NCBI GenBank assembly: GCA_002205965.3
Contig: NADL03000091.1
Span: 1 to 64,000 of the forward strand
Direction: 5' to 3'
DNA from: Kappaphycus alvarezii
Taxonomy: Eukaryota > Rhodophyta > Florideophyceae > Gigartinales > Solieriaceae
Length of the DNA stretch: 64,000 nucleotides
This document shows positions 1 to 10,915 of this stretch, piece by piece. The translations under genes were made by a program, and so were the position numbers. The first letter of the stretch is position 1; every line of letters begins with the position of its first letter. A model generated the notes under the pieces. That model was given only the letters and a program-made list of their open reading frames with translations. It made no database searches and was not told the origin of the DNA.

Positions 1-3000
1 TCAGATATTAATTTTTTTCAATTATTAATTGAGTATACAATTTAGATAATGCGGAAATGTTACCGCGAAGCTCCATTTGTAAGTTTGCAATTTTGTTTTG
101 GAGCAAGAAAGATGCTCAGATTTCTTTTACTTAAACCTGTAAGTTCGACATACATTTCATAAAACATTTTAATTATCTCGCTTTAACAAAACTAATCTTC
201 TTTATATATTGACTCATGATATTTTGGATATTTAAGCAACTAAAAAACTTATTTGATTCTAAATACTCCATTTTGGCTCGCAAATTTCATTATCTCCTAA
301 AAATCCATTATAAATGTTTTTTCACTAATTTGGATAGCTTTAAGAATCTTTTTTCAAATTCTCTGAATAAGATGAAGTAAATATCCGGGTCATTATATGA
401 ATCAGTCAAACTGCACTATTAACTGTAAATATCTGTGTTTTCCTCAATCCAATCTGAGATCGATAGATGAGGTTGGCCCGATGCTAGTGGTACTCATGTT
501 GCAAACATTAATGTTTGGGTAAAGTGCTCATGACTTGTGAAATCTTAGTAGTCATGCAGTGAAAAGTAGAGGAATATTTCGAAAGGTACTTTTCTCTGAA
601 AAACATTACTCTGCTCTTAAAAGATTTCAAGATCCCATTAATCTTATTAAGTTTATTAATTGTAAAGTTTATGTATTAATATCAACAATTTTGACTTCAA
701 GAACATCGACAGTCTGATAACGTCTACCTGTAACAGTTGTGTAAATTTAGGAGTACTATTCATAGTTACTAATTGCTTTGTGTTAGAATGTTCTCATCGC
801 AATGAAAGATCTGTTTTGAGAGCTGTTTAGATTCCAAAATTGGCGACAGAAATATTGTTAATTCTCACGCGATTTCAACATTGTTCCGTTTTCATTGATT
901 GACTAATACTGTAGTAGAGCATTTGCATGTATAACTTGTCGTAGACCTGGAAATAGTTATGTTTTCTTGTTTAACATCCTTAGTGGTACAATTTTATACC
1001 TTATGTCAGTATATCTACAGTTAGTTCCATCAAGTTGGTATTTTGGAGTTTACCAGGCATTTTCATTTTGAGCTCACTCAATTGTCATTTTATAGTTTTG
1101 AAACTGGTTTTTTAAATGGATGATTCTGATGATATTGAAAAACTTTGAAACTAATCATGAAATTAATTCGAAAGCTTTTAAAACGCTGTAGGCCAATTCT
1201 TATGTAATGAAAGTAAATTGCAAAGCTTATAATTTTGTGACAAGTAGTGCTTCTGAAATTGCCCTGTTTCCAATCAATTAACATGTTTTGGAGGTGCAAA
1301 ATATTCTTTACAAGGGTACTCTGAATTTTGAGCAGCCTCCAACGCGGCTTGTTTGTATGTTGGCCTACGCTATACTTGCTGTAGAGAAAACTCCCATCAG
1401 CGACAGCCACAAACTTTCACATACATAATCGCTACCATCATAAAAAGTTGAGTAAGTATCATCCAGCTTATTTGCTACACTATTCGAGCTGCGATCACCC
1501 ATTCTCTTATTTTACCTTTTCAAATTGTATTAAAACGAGTAAACGCTATATTATTTCAAGGGAACATTTAATCTGAAAAATTGGATACTTGACGCGTTTT
1601 CGCGTTTCCAAAGAAATCGTCCGCACAGCGGAAATTTCATTATTTCCACAGCCGTTCTAAAGGAACTACGGGTGCCAATAATATCGGAAGATTCAAATTT
1701 GGAGATACGTTCACAGAATTTCCACAGTATTAAGAATCACTCGCTGATCGAAAACAACAACTCAATGGACTAAGAAATAGGATATTGAGCAGGTCGACAC
1801 TTAAGGACTTTATTGCAAACTGTTAAGACACGAAGGATATTTGAAGACCCAGTGGCCACATCGGTAATCAGGAAAGTCAAGTTTCAATCAATTTCAAAAT
1901 GGTTTCGATCGGATGTATAACTTGAATGTGCATAAGCATAGCTTTAAGAAGGAATTACGGTCATGGTTATTCGTCACATCCATCGGATAATACAGGAAAC
2001 AATAAGTGGAACATGCAGTAAGCTTCTACTCGACAATGCAATTAAAATCTACTCTTCGTTTGCAAGAGATAATAAACGAAGCGATATGACATGACTGTAT
2101 TAAGTCAAGTTTTTCACTTACCAGAGAACAAGTCAACTACCTTCAGGGACGTATTTCAGAGTCAACTTCTTCCCTAGAACTGAAATACAGTACATGAACT
2201 AACATACGAACGTTTTTTGATAATCTAAGATCTTATTTAGTCATTATTCAGTTAGAAACTACTATATGAATCACTGTCGCTTCCCAAGGAAGTTATTCGA
2301 AAAGATACAAGCCGATGCTTGACTCAGTGTTTCTGGAAACGTTGATACGTCGCAGAAGAGTCCAAAGTAATTACATGATAATTCACTCTTTCAATGGAAT
2401 ATATAGGTCACAATGAATAAGTTTCAAATATTGAAAGGCAGCTACAATCTGGAGTACTCTATTGAAGACTTCATAATTTTATCTCCTCTTCAGTTTATCA
2501 CTCCAGCGCAAGTGTTTGAAACGCATCAATGACTATTCAAAGGATGTTGGCTAACATTATGCGAAAACAACAGAGAAGCCGGCTTTTGTAGCAATCATAA
2601 GAGACCTAAAGCAAATAAAAACTGTACATTACAATACGAAGCTTGCAATTTCTAACATGAATAGTATTGTAAACATAGACTTAAAGTGCTACACATTAAC
2701 CAATAGATTAGTTCAAGTATAGTTTGGGCATGACTTTTGTCGTGGCTAAATCCAAAATAGTTCCGTTAAAAATGTTTTATACGTGTTTTTCAATCCTTAC
2801 CGATGGACTACGTGTTGTCATGTGATTTGGAACCAGCTCATGGCTGGAATTTTCTCGTAATATCGTTCGTGCGCCACTATTATTTTCTATCTCTTTCATT
2901 GTGTAACAGCTATTATAGATTGGTCTTCAACAGCGTGAACTTATTGTATGGATTTGAATTTTAACCACTCGCGGAAGAAAAATGCCAGCTATATCCTAAT

Positions 3001-3060
3001 GAAACTATGAGAACTATGCTACCAAATATTATATGTTTGCATCAACGTGGTAGTCTAAGA
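1..3060. other. AT-rich stretch without recognised genes
   Basis: I see no open frame with a recognisable protein, no tRNA and no clear repeat with another part of the window. Only short chance ORFs occur, such as one of 106 codons at 1090-1410 on the minus strand with low-complexity composition. The sequence is AT-rich with many stops in all frames. Confidence 0.6.
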
Positions 3061-3065
3061 GGTAC

Positions 3066-3146
3066 TACTAGTCACCCTGCAGGATGTTCCGGACCGTCAC
3101 GACCATATCTGTCAAATGCTACCCACCACACACTCCCCCATCTCAT
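3066..3146 (+). repeat. Retroposon 3' tail fragment, type D
   Basis: The segment containing ACCATATCTGTCAAATGCTA and ending in CACACACTCCCCC matches 57657-57745 (same strand) and the reverse complement of 33511-33595. It has the same layout as the other retroposon 3' ends in this window: an ATATCT..CAA block, then a TAAA/TACC block, then a C-run. It is read as a short 5'-truncated copy. Confidence 0.45.
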
Positions 3147-3689
3147 AAGGTAACTACGTCTTCTAGTACTGGGGGAAATATTGAGAGAGTCACTATCGGC
3201 ACATACGAATTTATAACTATGTAGTCTGCCCAAAATCTCAAGATCAGGAAAACGATTAAGATTTTCTTGTACGAATTCGAAATACCTAGCCAATACAAAA
3301 ACCAAAAAAGTCTACGACTGCAGTTTTTTCTGTCAATAGCTAATGTCTTTATGACTAATGTTTTCATGTAAGGGCACATGTTCAGTGTTATCAGTAAATC
3401 CAGTAAAAAAATCAAAATGGCTGGATAGACATAAGGGCTCGTACGGTATGTGTGTATCCAGTCGCATGGCTAAACATACGGACATTTGTATTGCTTTCAT
3501 CTACCAATTGATCACGAAGCAGAGAAGTTTTGCATAACTCCGACAGTGCCCCTTGGACTGTTCATTTATATGCCTTCTAGTATGTGACTAGCGAAATGAG
3601 ATTATCATTTTTCGTTTTTTCAGCATGGAATGGTCGCCCGACTTTGTCAGTCGAGGGATTACGGAATTCTCATGTCGAGATTACCGAAG

Positions 3690-4030
3690 TCTGATCATAA
3701 CATAGCATGCCAGTAGGGGCAACACTGGTTCAGATGACACAACCAAGGCGCTGCGGAATTTATCCCTTGCTCCTCTGCTCCACACGCGCTAGGGAAGATA
3801 GCCGCCTTCTTCTCCACACGACGCGGCACTACCGCTGCCGTCGAATACGACCGCCTAGTCACTACCCTCTCCTCCTTCGTTCTCCAGCTCACGGCCCTTG
3901 CCGTAGCTCGCCGTGCCCTGTCTCTCGCATCACCTGATGCGTGAGTGACCCTGCTCGGTTCAGTGAACATGTAATAAAAGCGTTTGTTTGTTGTTTGTTG
4001 TTGATTGTATGGAGCCTGCACGCAGACTGA
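3690..4030. other. GC-rich island of unknown nature
   Basis: This ~340-bp block is clearly more GC-rich than its flanks. It carries overlapping frames on both strands (108 codons on minus at 3695-4021, 76 codons on plus at 3707-3937). Neither frame resembles a known family; both look like by-products of base composition. On the plus strand the block ends with an AATAAA-containing stretch (about 3973) and GTTTGTTTGTTG runs, as the 3' side of an LTR or a polyadenylation region might, but no partner copy is in the window. Confidence 0.3.
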
Positions 4031-4167
4031 GACGACACATGTGTGGCATGACGGTTAGAAAATTCTTGTGAGCGATTGGACAGGTCTCTGAGTGTATCAA
4101 GAGCTAAGGGGACAAAATGCCTTTTGAAATTTAGGGACAGAGTCTTGTCACTGGGCAGGGGAGTACA

Positions 4168-4279
4168 TTGTACGGTTTCGCAATTGGCTTGACAATGATA
4201 CGGTATCTACGCTCCAGTACAAATTTACTGGATACCAACCCTCATATCTACCACAGTAAATTAACCCCACATTTACACA
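4168..4279 (+). mobile_element. 5'-truncated non-LTR retroposon 3' end, tail type A
   Basis: This 112-bp segment matches the 3' untranslated end of the element at 43497-45562. It runs from TGTACGGTTTCGCAATTGGC to the CCACAGTAAATTAACCCC block. Further copies lie at 5740-6062, 55920-56008 and 61818-61924. It is flanked by imperfect direct repeats, AGGGGAGTACA at 4157-4167 and AGGGGAGCGCA at 4280-4290 (9 of 11 identical), as expected of a target-site duplication. Only 3' sequence is retained. Confidence 0.65.
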
Positions 4280-4290
4280 AGGGGAGCGCA

Positions 4291-5572
4291 CCTATAATAT
4301 CCGACCACTCATCGAAAGTGTGTTATCATTGGTAATTTCACAAGGAAAGCATGTTTCTTCACTGCGTGCGGTTTAGGGCCAGGGACGAACGGGAAGCGAA
4401 CCGTAGTTTTATATCTCTTCAGTTTTCATGGAGGAACAACATAGACTTGGGACCGGTTTGAAGAGGGATTTAAATCCGGATTTCTGCAGTACTGGTAGGG
4501 AGGAATCGGACCTCCCAATGGAATGAAACTGGCAAGTTTAGCAAGTGTCTGCTAAATAATTTATGGTTGGTATTGTGGTGAAGGGAATTCTTTATCACTG
4601 GTTACAGTCAAATGTACAACGTTGCAGAGCACTTATAATTAAATTTGAATTGGGTGACTATGTTCTGCGTGTTGCGGTGCGTGGCAAATTACGGATGCTG
4701 CACAAGTTGACCAGATTGAGTAGCTAAGCTTCTGATACAGGCGAGTCTTCACTCCTCCAGTCGAGCATGTGGTGGTGTACCTCCTTTTTTCCACAACCCC
4801 TCCCTCAAAACCTCCCAGTTCTCTGCCTTCCGAGCCCCCACAGTGCACACACACACTGTGCCCCTTTTTGGGGGTACACAAAACCAAAAACAGGCTTGAA
4901 AATGGAGGAGCAAAAGTCACGAGGGTTCTGGTCGTGGAAATAATTGCACTGACTTTTTGAAATCGATTCCTCGTATAAACGAAAGTTCAGTGGTCCACGA
5001 AGCGTGACAGACCAAGCATCATTGAAATGATATAAAATGAGAGAAAAGGTGGCTACATTAATGCTTAGTGGCACCAAAGAATGTGTTCATAAGGGAAGGA
5101 GACATACTTGAAATGCAGAAGGAAGACGGGAGGCCGGTGAGGAAGGCGCTGGCGCTAGGGGAAAGGAAAAGTTGCAATGGGCGAAAGTTGGACAGACGTA
5201 GCGCTGATGTCGGAGGGGTTCTGGTGCCAATCCAGGAGTTCCTCGTTCCCGTCGACTGATTTAGCTGAAGGAGAGGAGCACATGGGCGTACAAGATGTTG
5301 TAACGAGAGCCTTGGTATTATGGAACTCTGCTTGAGGAACCCGAGGCATTCCGACAGTAGCTCGGCGGTTTGTTGTGTGGAAAGCCGTGCGATGCGCAGT
5401 CAGAAATCGCCATCTCGGAACTCAGAGCATTCTAAAAGGCTTTCGGCATGTAACAAATGGATGGTTTTTGCGGGTGGTAGGAATCATAGCAGCTAAACTG
5501 CTTTGGAAGATAGACTTTTTTACGTAGAGGCCTTCAAGGTAAACGGCGAAAATGAGGGAGACACTCGTGGGA
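4291..5572. other. Unassigned region with short ORFs only
   Basis: I recognise no gene here. Short frames such as 4639-4920 (minus), 5068-5259 (plus) and 5155-5349 (minus) have no family features. A CT-rich patch at about 4765-4870 contains an alternating ACACACAC run near 4847. Nothing marks it as coding. Confidence 0.45.
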
Positions 5573-5693
5573 GTAGCAGTTCCTTCCCCATTACTGTGTC
5601 GGCATACCCCTTTTTGAGTCGATTGTGGTTGTCTGGAAAACCATGGGATAGATCGGATATATCTTCCAAGAGTTAAACACCCAAACCTTTCCC
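5573..5693 (+). mobile_element. SINE-like retroposon, tail type B, 5'-truncated
   Basis: Matches the 155-160 bp repeat also found at 23377-23531, 42583-42736, 54451-54610, 55028-55175 and 61544-61694. The shared portion runs from the GTTCCTTCCCCATTACTG block through GTCGATTGTGGTTGTCTGG to the 3' end AACACCCAAACCTTTCCC. The 5' part of the unit is absent or too diverged to call here. Confidence 0.65.
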
Positions 5694-5739
5694 TAATAAG
5701 AGTCAGCTTCAGCATATGCTGATTTAGACAAAGAGAGAG

Positions 5740-6062
5740 GCAAAAGAAGAGCCTCCGGCGGCTTTCTCCGTCGTCAAGGAACTCGCGAGAAACGTTTCCA
5801 CCCGCGCAATGGAACGGTTTTTCGAAGGTTAGAGCCATTCTTTTACAGCGGCACTCCGCTTTGACAGTAACCTCCAATGCCGCTTGTTTGCTGGCTGGCC
5901 TCCCTTCCACCTTCTGGTAGATTGGAGTGCCATCCACAGCTTTCGACGCATTGTACGGTTTCGCAATTGGCTTGACAATGATACGACATCTACGCTCCGG
6001 TACAAATTTACTGGATACCAACCCACATATCTACCACAGTAAATTAACCCCCCATTTACATC
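5740..6062 (+). mobile_element. Non-LTR retrotransposon 3' end (end of RLE ORF plus tail A)
   Basis: A 320-bp copy, on the plus strand, of the 3' end of the element at 43497-45562 (which lies on minus). It starts inside the last ~50 codons of the endonuclease ORF; the sense frame still contains PPAQWNGF, the same peptide as in the 43.5 kb copy. It continues through the 3' UTR to CCACAGTAAATTAACCCCCC and ends near CATTTACATC. The long minus-strand frame at 5422-6021 is an antisense shadow of this repeat. It is a dead-on-arrival 5' truncation. Confidence 0.75.
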
Positions 6063-6540
6063 AAAGCAGGGTGGAAATGAAATCAAGTGCACGTTTGGGT
6101 CGGAACCTCGTGCGTTGCTGACTGCTATGAGGCACTATACGACCGGATACTGGGAAGCCATTCCTGAGTTGTACGTGAGGGTTACATCCTAGCAACCATA
6201 TCTTAAAATTAGATTTGGCGAATGCAAGCAGTACAAGAGGGGTAAACCTGGGCTGGTTTACTGCGATGGCGAGGTAGGGGAGAGTTATAGGGGAAATGGT
6301 GACCGTTACTAAAATGCATTACGAGGGGACCGTACGGCCTCGGCTGGACCTATTGGGGTTCAACCGCGCAGAACTTGCGCTAGTTGATCATGACGGGAAT
6401 AATACCGCTGAACGATGCTCACACCATTGTACGAAGCGCGCAAAACTCCGTGGAGGCAGGTTTTTAAGTTCTAGGAAGCTATACCGTACACTGATCTCAA
6501 AGGATCGACTGTAAAACGAGGAGTGAAAATTTGAAAAATA
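6063..6540. other. Unassigned spacer
   Basis: Only a 72-codon plus-strand frame at 6296-6514 is present, with no recognised motif. I see no repeat link to the rest of the window. Confidence 0.4.
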
Positions 6541-7341
6541 ATTTTACGAGGGGGAAAGCAGGGGATGTTTTTACTGAGATGTACGCATTGGCTAGCACCC
6601 ATTTGGAGTTACAAATCTGCATGTCATCTTAAATACATCTACTGATGGTCGAAGCAATGTACAAATCATTGCTGTCGAATGCTAGCACCAGCAACAGTTG
6701 ACCAGAAAGTCGATGGGATGCCAGCCAGCAGACAAGCAGCGTTAGAAGTTACTGCCAACGCCTAGTTACGTTGTAGAAGAATACCTCGTGCCCTCGAAAG
6801 CCGTTCCATTGCGCGGCTGGCGACGGTTCTTGCAAGCTCCGTGACCACTGAAAACGACTCTGGATGCCACCCGCCAGGAGTAGAGTTTGAACAGGAACTA
6901 GCCTGCTTCTCTCTGGTAATTTCGCAAGAAGGCCTTGGTCCTTTCGCCGCTTCCTCGTACTCGTTGCATTGAGACTCTTCATTGGGTTAAAAGTCCGAAC
7001 TCTGGAATGGGAGGGAGCGAGTGGATTGGAGAATGTTACGTCGAAATAGTCAGTTCCACCTGCGGTCCCCATAGCTCTAATGTCCGGTCTTGTCCGGTGT
7101 TGAAGATACACACGCGGTTCAATGAAAGGGCACCGAGCCGCGGGTCCGAGATCATTGCCTAGCAAAGCGACCTGATTATTATGGCGATTGTTGCGCTGGA
7201 ATCAATAACGACAGCTCAACAAATGATCCCCATAGATTCGTAATGCCTCAGGGCACCCAGCTTTCGGACAAGGAGTGTCAGGGGCAAAAAGGGAGTTTGA
7301 TAGAAGTACTAGAGCCACACCGAAATATTCCTGCTCCTGAT
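6541..7341 (-). pseudogene. Non-LTR retrotransposon C-terminal endonuclease (RLE) fragment, tail type C
   Basis: On the minus strand two overlapping frames (7202-7492 and 6749-7165) together give a zinc-ribbon and nuclease region homologous to the 43.5 kb element. Visible features are TPCPKAGCPEALRIYGDHLL followed by SC (a CX4CX9HX3C finger), then TRPDIRA and TDYFDVTF (the RPD...D residues of a PD-(D/E)XK restriction-like endonuclease). The frame is broken between the finger and the RPD block. Downstream it has a different 3' UTR from the 43.5 kb copy (tail C, ending CAGTAAAAACATCCCCTGC), shared with 21195-21590. Homology to the element stops at about 7341, where the 7342-8268 repeat begins. 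Confidence 0.75.
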
Positions 7342-8268
7342 TGTAATGCAATTGGCACTCACACTGTACTGTAATCGGCAGAGCTGATTTGTATGATCTT
7401 TCTTTAATCTGATTCACTGCTAACCAGCGGGCACTGTACTGTATGTACAGTACAGTAAGGATAATTTTCTTTTGTCGCCCACTATTATTCATGGTACTGT
7501 ATACTCACCCGATGGGGCTTGAATGCTTGCAGTCTGGACCACTCGGCCCCCAAATTGAGCCTGATATTTTCGCAGGTGAAAGGAACCTATTGGGCAAAGT
7601 TTCGAATTTACTTATCCCTAACTTGGATCTCCTTAACTTGCCTGACTCTTAACTTCACTCACCCCCCCCTCATCGTAGATACCCCTAACCTAGTTAACTA
7701 GTATTTATACCTACCTGGTCACTAGGGCCTTGTTAACTAGTATTTATACCTACCTGGCCACTAGGGCCTTGTTAACTAGTATTTATACCTACCTGCCACT
7801 AGGGCCCTAGTTAACTAGTATTTATATCTACCTGACCACTGGGGACCAAGATTAAACAGCCACCCCGGTGTTGGCTCTCAACTTGCCTCCCAACTTCCGC
7901 CTTTGCAGAATCCTTGCCAACGGCAACTTTGGCTATAGCCACGTTTATCCGCCAGGGTCTTCCTTTCTATTCCCCTTCTCTACCCAACATTATGCTACCC
8001 CTTTTTTGTTTGTTTGTGATATTTATCACGCTTGCGCCCGGGACGCCGGCGTCTATATACAAATAGGAACTTCAAGGTTCTCGTTGGTGAGAACATCCTT
8101 AACTCCAAAAGAGATATTCAGCACAGCTGACACAATACTACATCTTCTTTGTCCACTATTACACCCCTGGTGTCTACGGTTCTTTGGAAAGGACCCATAC
8201 CAATTTTCTAGCATTCCTCGGACCACGGGCCGGCCTTAAAACCAGGAGGACAAGTATACCGTCCAGCA
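7342..8268 (+). repeat. Solo-LTR-like repeat, copy 1
   Basis: Alignable over its whole length with the reverse complement of 37703-38514. Both copies begin TGTARTGCAAT and end at ACCGTCCAGC (CA in this copy), the TG...CA layout of an LTR. Shared landmarks are a TACAGTACAGT palindrome near the start, CCACTCGGCCCCCAAATTGA, TAACTAGTATTTATACCTAC and CCCAACTTCCGCCTTTGCAG. The conserved ORF 7868-8239 probably reflects nucleotide conservation rather than a protein. I could not find a convincing target-site duplication. It adjoins, and probably interrupted, the RLE fragment ending at 7341. Confidence 0.55.
7693..7848. repeat. Four 39-bp tandem repeats inside the LTR-like copy
   Basis: Units start at 7693, 7732, 7771 and 7810. 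Each begins GTTAACTAGTATTTATACCT and continues ACCTGGTCACTAGGGCC. The copy at 37.7-38.5 kb has only one unit, so the array grew after the two copies separated. Each unit carries TATTTATA on the plus strand (TATAAATA on minus) and a GTTAAC palindrome. Confidence 0.85.
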
Positions 8269-8509
8269 ATCCAAGGAATTACCTCCGCTCTTCCGGCTCC
8301 ATTTTTCTTCGCCGTTGGCGAGCTGTGCTAATGCATCGCAGGGTTCTTAAAGAGAAAGAGGGACAGCGAACAACCTGTGGGTGTTCCTACGTGTTTGTGT
8401 TCTGTTTCTCATTTTCTTACGTTGTTCCGTTCCCAGACGAGAAAAACTGCGCACCATGCATTGCGCTACACTGATGCGTGTCCTCAACCCCACACAAGGA
8501 GTGCAGCGG

Positions 8510-9142
8510 ACCCATCCCTTGACTCAAGGTAGTCGGTAGGGTAAGTCGTCTGAAAAGAGATACTCAGAACCAACTATCCCAAGAAGGAGGTGTTGGAAAC
8601 GACAAAAGTGCTACCGTGGTATATTTGAACGAACAAGAAGGGGTGAATAAGGAAGAATGTTAAGAGGGCAACAAAAAAGTATGGAAGGGGCAGGGTCTAC
8701 GACTGATGTTCTCTGACAGCGAAAGAAAAATGGCTCTTGGTTCTGAAGTTGACTGTCAACTTCCTACAACTCGGAGGTTGACTTGAATTTGTCTGCCAAC
8801 TTGCTTGACCTTCACAAGAGTAAGCAGTTTACTCAGCTTATATAGACTTTTGGCTACCCCTACAGTCGGAACAAAATACAGAAGATACCAGAAATGCGTA
8901 AAAACACTTTGTGAGGATGATATTCTCTAAACAAATGATACTTTAAAAAAATCGACCTGGTCCTCTGTTTTCTATTCTCTAGACAAGACCCAACAGGTCC
9001 CCAAAATATTCATTCCACCTAAACAGTCCCCAAGAATATCCGCGAACGGCTTAGAATTCTCCATTGCCTCCTGCGAAATATCTAGACCACTGAAGATACA
9101 CCAGTTCGATTACAGAGTCGGGGCCGCCGGTCCATATTTTCG
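8510..9142 (-). repeat. LTR related to the Ty3/gypsy 5' LTR, with degraded acidic ORF, copy 1
   Basis: On the minus strand, 9142-9000 matches the C-terminal end of the acidic ORF at 10015-10317 and 52406-53062. 8890-8510 then matches the LTR 3' part at 53063-53410 and 24750-25090: TATATAAGCTGAGTAAACTG, AGGTCAAGCAAGTTGGCAGA, a conserved CACGGTAGCACTTTTGTCG-like block and CACCTCCTTCT. The ORF is out of frame here. Confidence 0.6.
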
Positions 9143-9144
9143 GT

Positions 9145-9480
9145 AACATGAGGACTTCGGGAATTCGCTTGACGTCAGCAAAGAACTTTGGCGCTGCTTT
9201 ATTCCTTGCATTTAGTGTCGCGTCGAACAAGCTGTGCGCCAAAATCTTGCCGGCATCCACTAAGGACCTGTCCCAGTACGATGACGTCTTCGAAGCTTTC
9301 GACATATGGACTGCCTCCTGCCGATCTGCGGGTAGATATCTGTTTAGCAACTTTTGCTCAAACAACCCACCATTACAGAAGAAGCTTACAATCGCAGTCC
9401 ACGCAGCGGCGCAGGAAGGGTTACCTCCTGGCAATACCAGTACCCGTGCTTTCCGCGCCCCGATGTCATTACTGAAGTGC
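9145..9480 (+). pseudogene. Non-LTR reverse transcriptase thumb/linker fragment
   Basis: The plus-strand frame 9148-9495 (115 codons) aligns with the region between the RT palm and the zinc finger of the 43.5 kb element. GIRLTSAKNFGAALFLA corresponds to GIGLSSARDVAAASFLA, LSQYDD to LTQYED, and GLPPGNTSTRAFRAPMSL to ALPLGNIRTRAFRASMSL. Identity is moderate, so this is a different subfamily. It is uninterrupted over ~110 codons but cut on both sides: upstream by the LTR ending at 9142, downstream by the inverted repeat arm at 9478. Confidence 0.8.
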
Positions 9481-10915
9481 ACTAAATTTGCATAAGAAAA
9501 AAAAACTAGAAGAGGACCAAATTCGGATACAGTATCGGAATTTGCATGATATTTTTACAGTTTCTGAGTTTGCAAGATATTTTTGATTTCGATGCGTACG
9601 GCAAATTCATGGGTTGATTTTTTACTTTAGACAAGGTGTCATTATGAGATGAAATTACACGTCCAATGTAGTCATACTTTTCGAAGACGCTGCAGTATTT
9701 AAATTTCGAGATCGACATGGTTGACGAAACCCCCCGCCATCAACTACCCAATCGGGTCACCCGTTTTTTGGCCTTTAACATGACCAAGCTCCACCCTTCC
9801 CTCACCATCACCAAGTCATCCCGAGGTCGTCGTCCACTCAACGCTCGAGGAAGCAATTTAATCAGCTTATATAGACTTTTTGTCTAACCCTAAAGTCTCA
9901 AAGAAACATACTAAGAACCATAAATTGAATCAAATGGAATAGTGTAAACGAGAAAGACTAACAGCAGGAACTATCAGGATAATATCTAGATTCTTTCCTT
10001 AATATCTTAGTCCTCTATATCAGAGCCAAACAGTTCCCCAGAATATCCATTCCACCCAGGCAGTCCACACAAATATCTGCGAACGGCTTAGAATTACCCT
10101 TTGTCTCCTGCGAAATATCTGGACCACTGAGGACGCCCCCATCCGGTTCCAGAGTCGGGACCACCTGGTCCATATGTTCTGGCCCCCTTCCCACTAATCC
10201 AGCACTTTCGATGCTTCCCCCTTTATCCCCCTTATCCCCCTCTTCACTCCTCTCTTCATCTTCTTCAGAAGAGTCAGAGATCGCAATTACTCCCTCAGTC
10301 TCCCCTTCGTTCTCCATGGAGCCTCACTACCGTTATACACTAGTGGCTCCCACGGATCCACCTAGTCCTCCTCTTCATTTTACTCTTCCTCGAACTCCTC
10401 TACTCTCTCCTCCTTCTCCTCTGCCTCTTCTGCCTGCTCGAAGCAGTTACGGCGGACCCACTCCCGAACGCGTTCCTGGTCCAACCTTCTAATTACGATT
10501 AATTATCGTCGTGGGTTGGACCATTTTCCCTCAGGGCCAAAGCGTTTAGTGGACGAAGACCTCCTGATGACTTGGTGATGTTGAAGGAAACGCGGAGGTT
10601 GGTCATGTTAAGGGACAAAGAAAGGGTGAGCCGATGGTGTAGTTGATGGAAGGCGGTGGCCTCAACGACGTCGATCTCTAACTTTAAATATTGTGACGTC
10701 TTCGAAAAGTACGACGACCTTGGACGTGTACAGTAATGTCATCTATTAATGACACCGTGTCTTAAAATAAAAAATCAACCCATTATTTTGCCACACTCAT
10801 CCAAATTAAAAAACTTGCAAATTCAGAAACTGTAAAAATACCTTCTAAATTCCGAAACTGTATCCAAAATTAGTCCTATTCTAGATTTTTTTCTTGTGCG
10901 AATTTTGCGCACATC
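9478..10915. repeat. Foldback: ~365-bp inverted repeats around an acidic-ORF LTR
   Basis: 9478-9843 (plus) matches the reverse complement of 10550-10915. Shared blocks include TTTTTACAGTTTCTGA, TGGGTTGATTTTTTA, ACTTTTCGAAGACG, ATTTAAA and ACCATCACCAAGTCATC. The ~700 bp between the arms are the rest of the LTR on the minus strand (acidic ORF 10317-10015, then the TATATAAGCTGATTAAATTG region near 9850-9880). It therefore reads as a complete minus-strand LTR-like unit joined head-on to a second copy of its 5' half. Confidence 0.75.
10015..10317 (-). CDS. Acidic ORF in LTR-like repeat, copy 2 (C-terminal part)
   Basis: Function unknown. The 100-codon frame starts at a real ATG (10317). It has a Glu/Asp/Ser-rich N-terminus (SDSSEEDEERSEE) and a C-terminal domain shared with the copy at 52406-53062: MDQVVPTLEPDG, then DISQE, then PFADICVDCLGGMDIL. 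The two conserved Cys (CVDC here, CGDC there) and the aromatic/acidic setting are the most conserved part. Upstream on minus, 10317-10500 still encodes the basic-acidic helix (RRLDQERVREWVRRNCFEQA) in broken frames, so the original protein was longer. The first ATG of the family is probably the one seen at 9776 in the inverted arm. Confidence 0.45.
   Translation of the reverse strand: MENEGETEGVIAISDSSEEDEERSEEGDKGDKGGSIESAGLVGRGPEHMDQVVPTLEPDGGVLSGPDISQETKGNSKPFADICVDCLGGMDILGNCLALI

Noticed and set aside
3695..4021. Arg-rich 108-codon ORF as a possible nucleic-acid-binding protein
   Set aside because: Overlapping long frames on both strands in a GC-rich patch; composition explains them and no domain is recognisable.
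5422..6021. 199-codon minus-strand ORF
   Set aside because: It is antisense to the plus-strand non-LTR 3' end at 5740-6062 and runs on through a SINE-like copy. The same antisense frame occurs at 43538-43912, so it is a shadow of a repeat.
7868..8239. 123-codon ORF in the LTR-like repeat as a real protein shared with 37917-38114
   Set aside because: Similarity continues equally outside the frame and the second copy is interrupted, so nucleotide homology of the repeat explains it.
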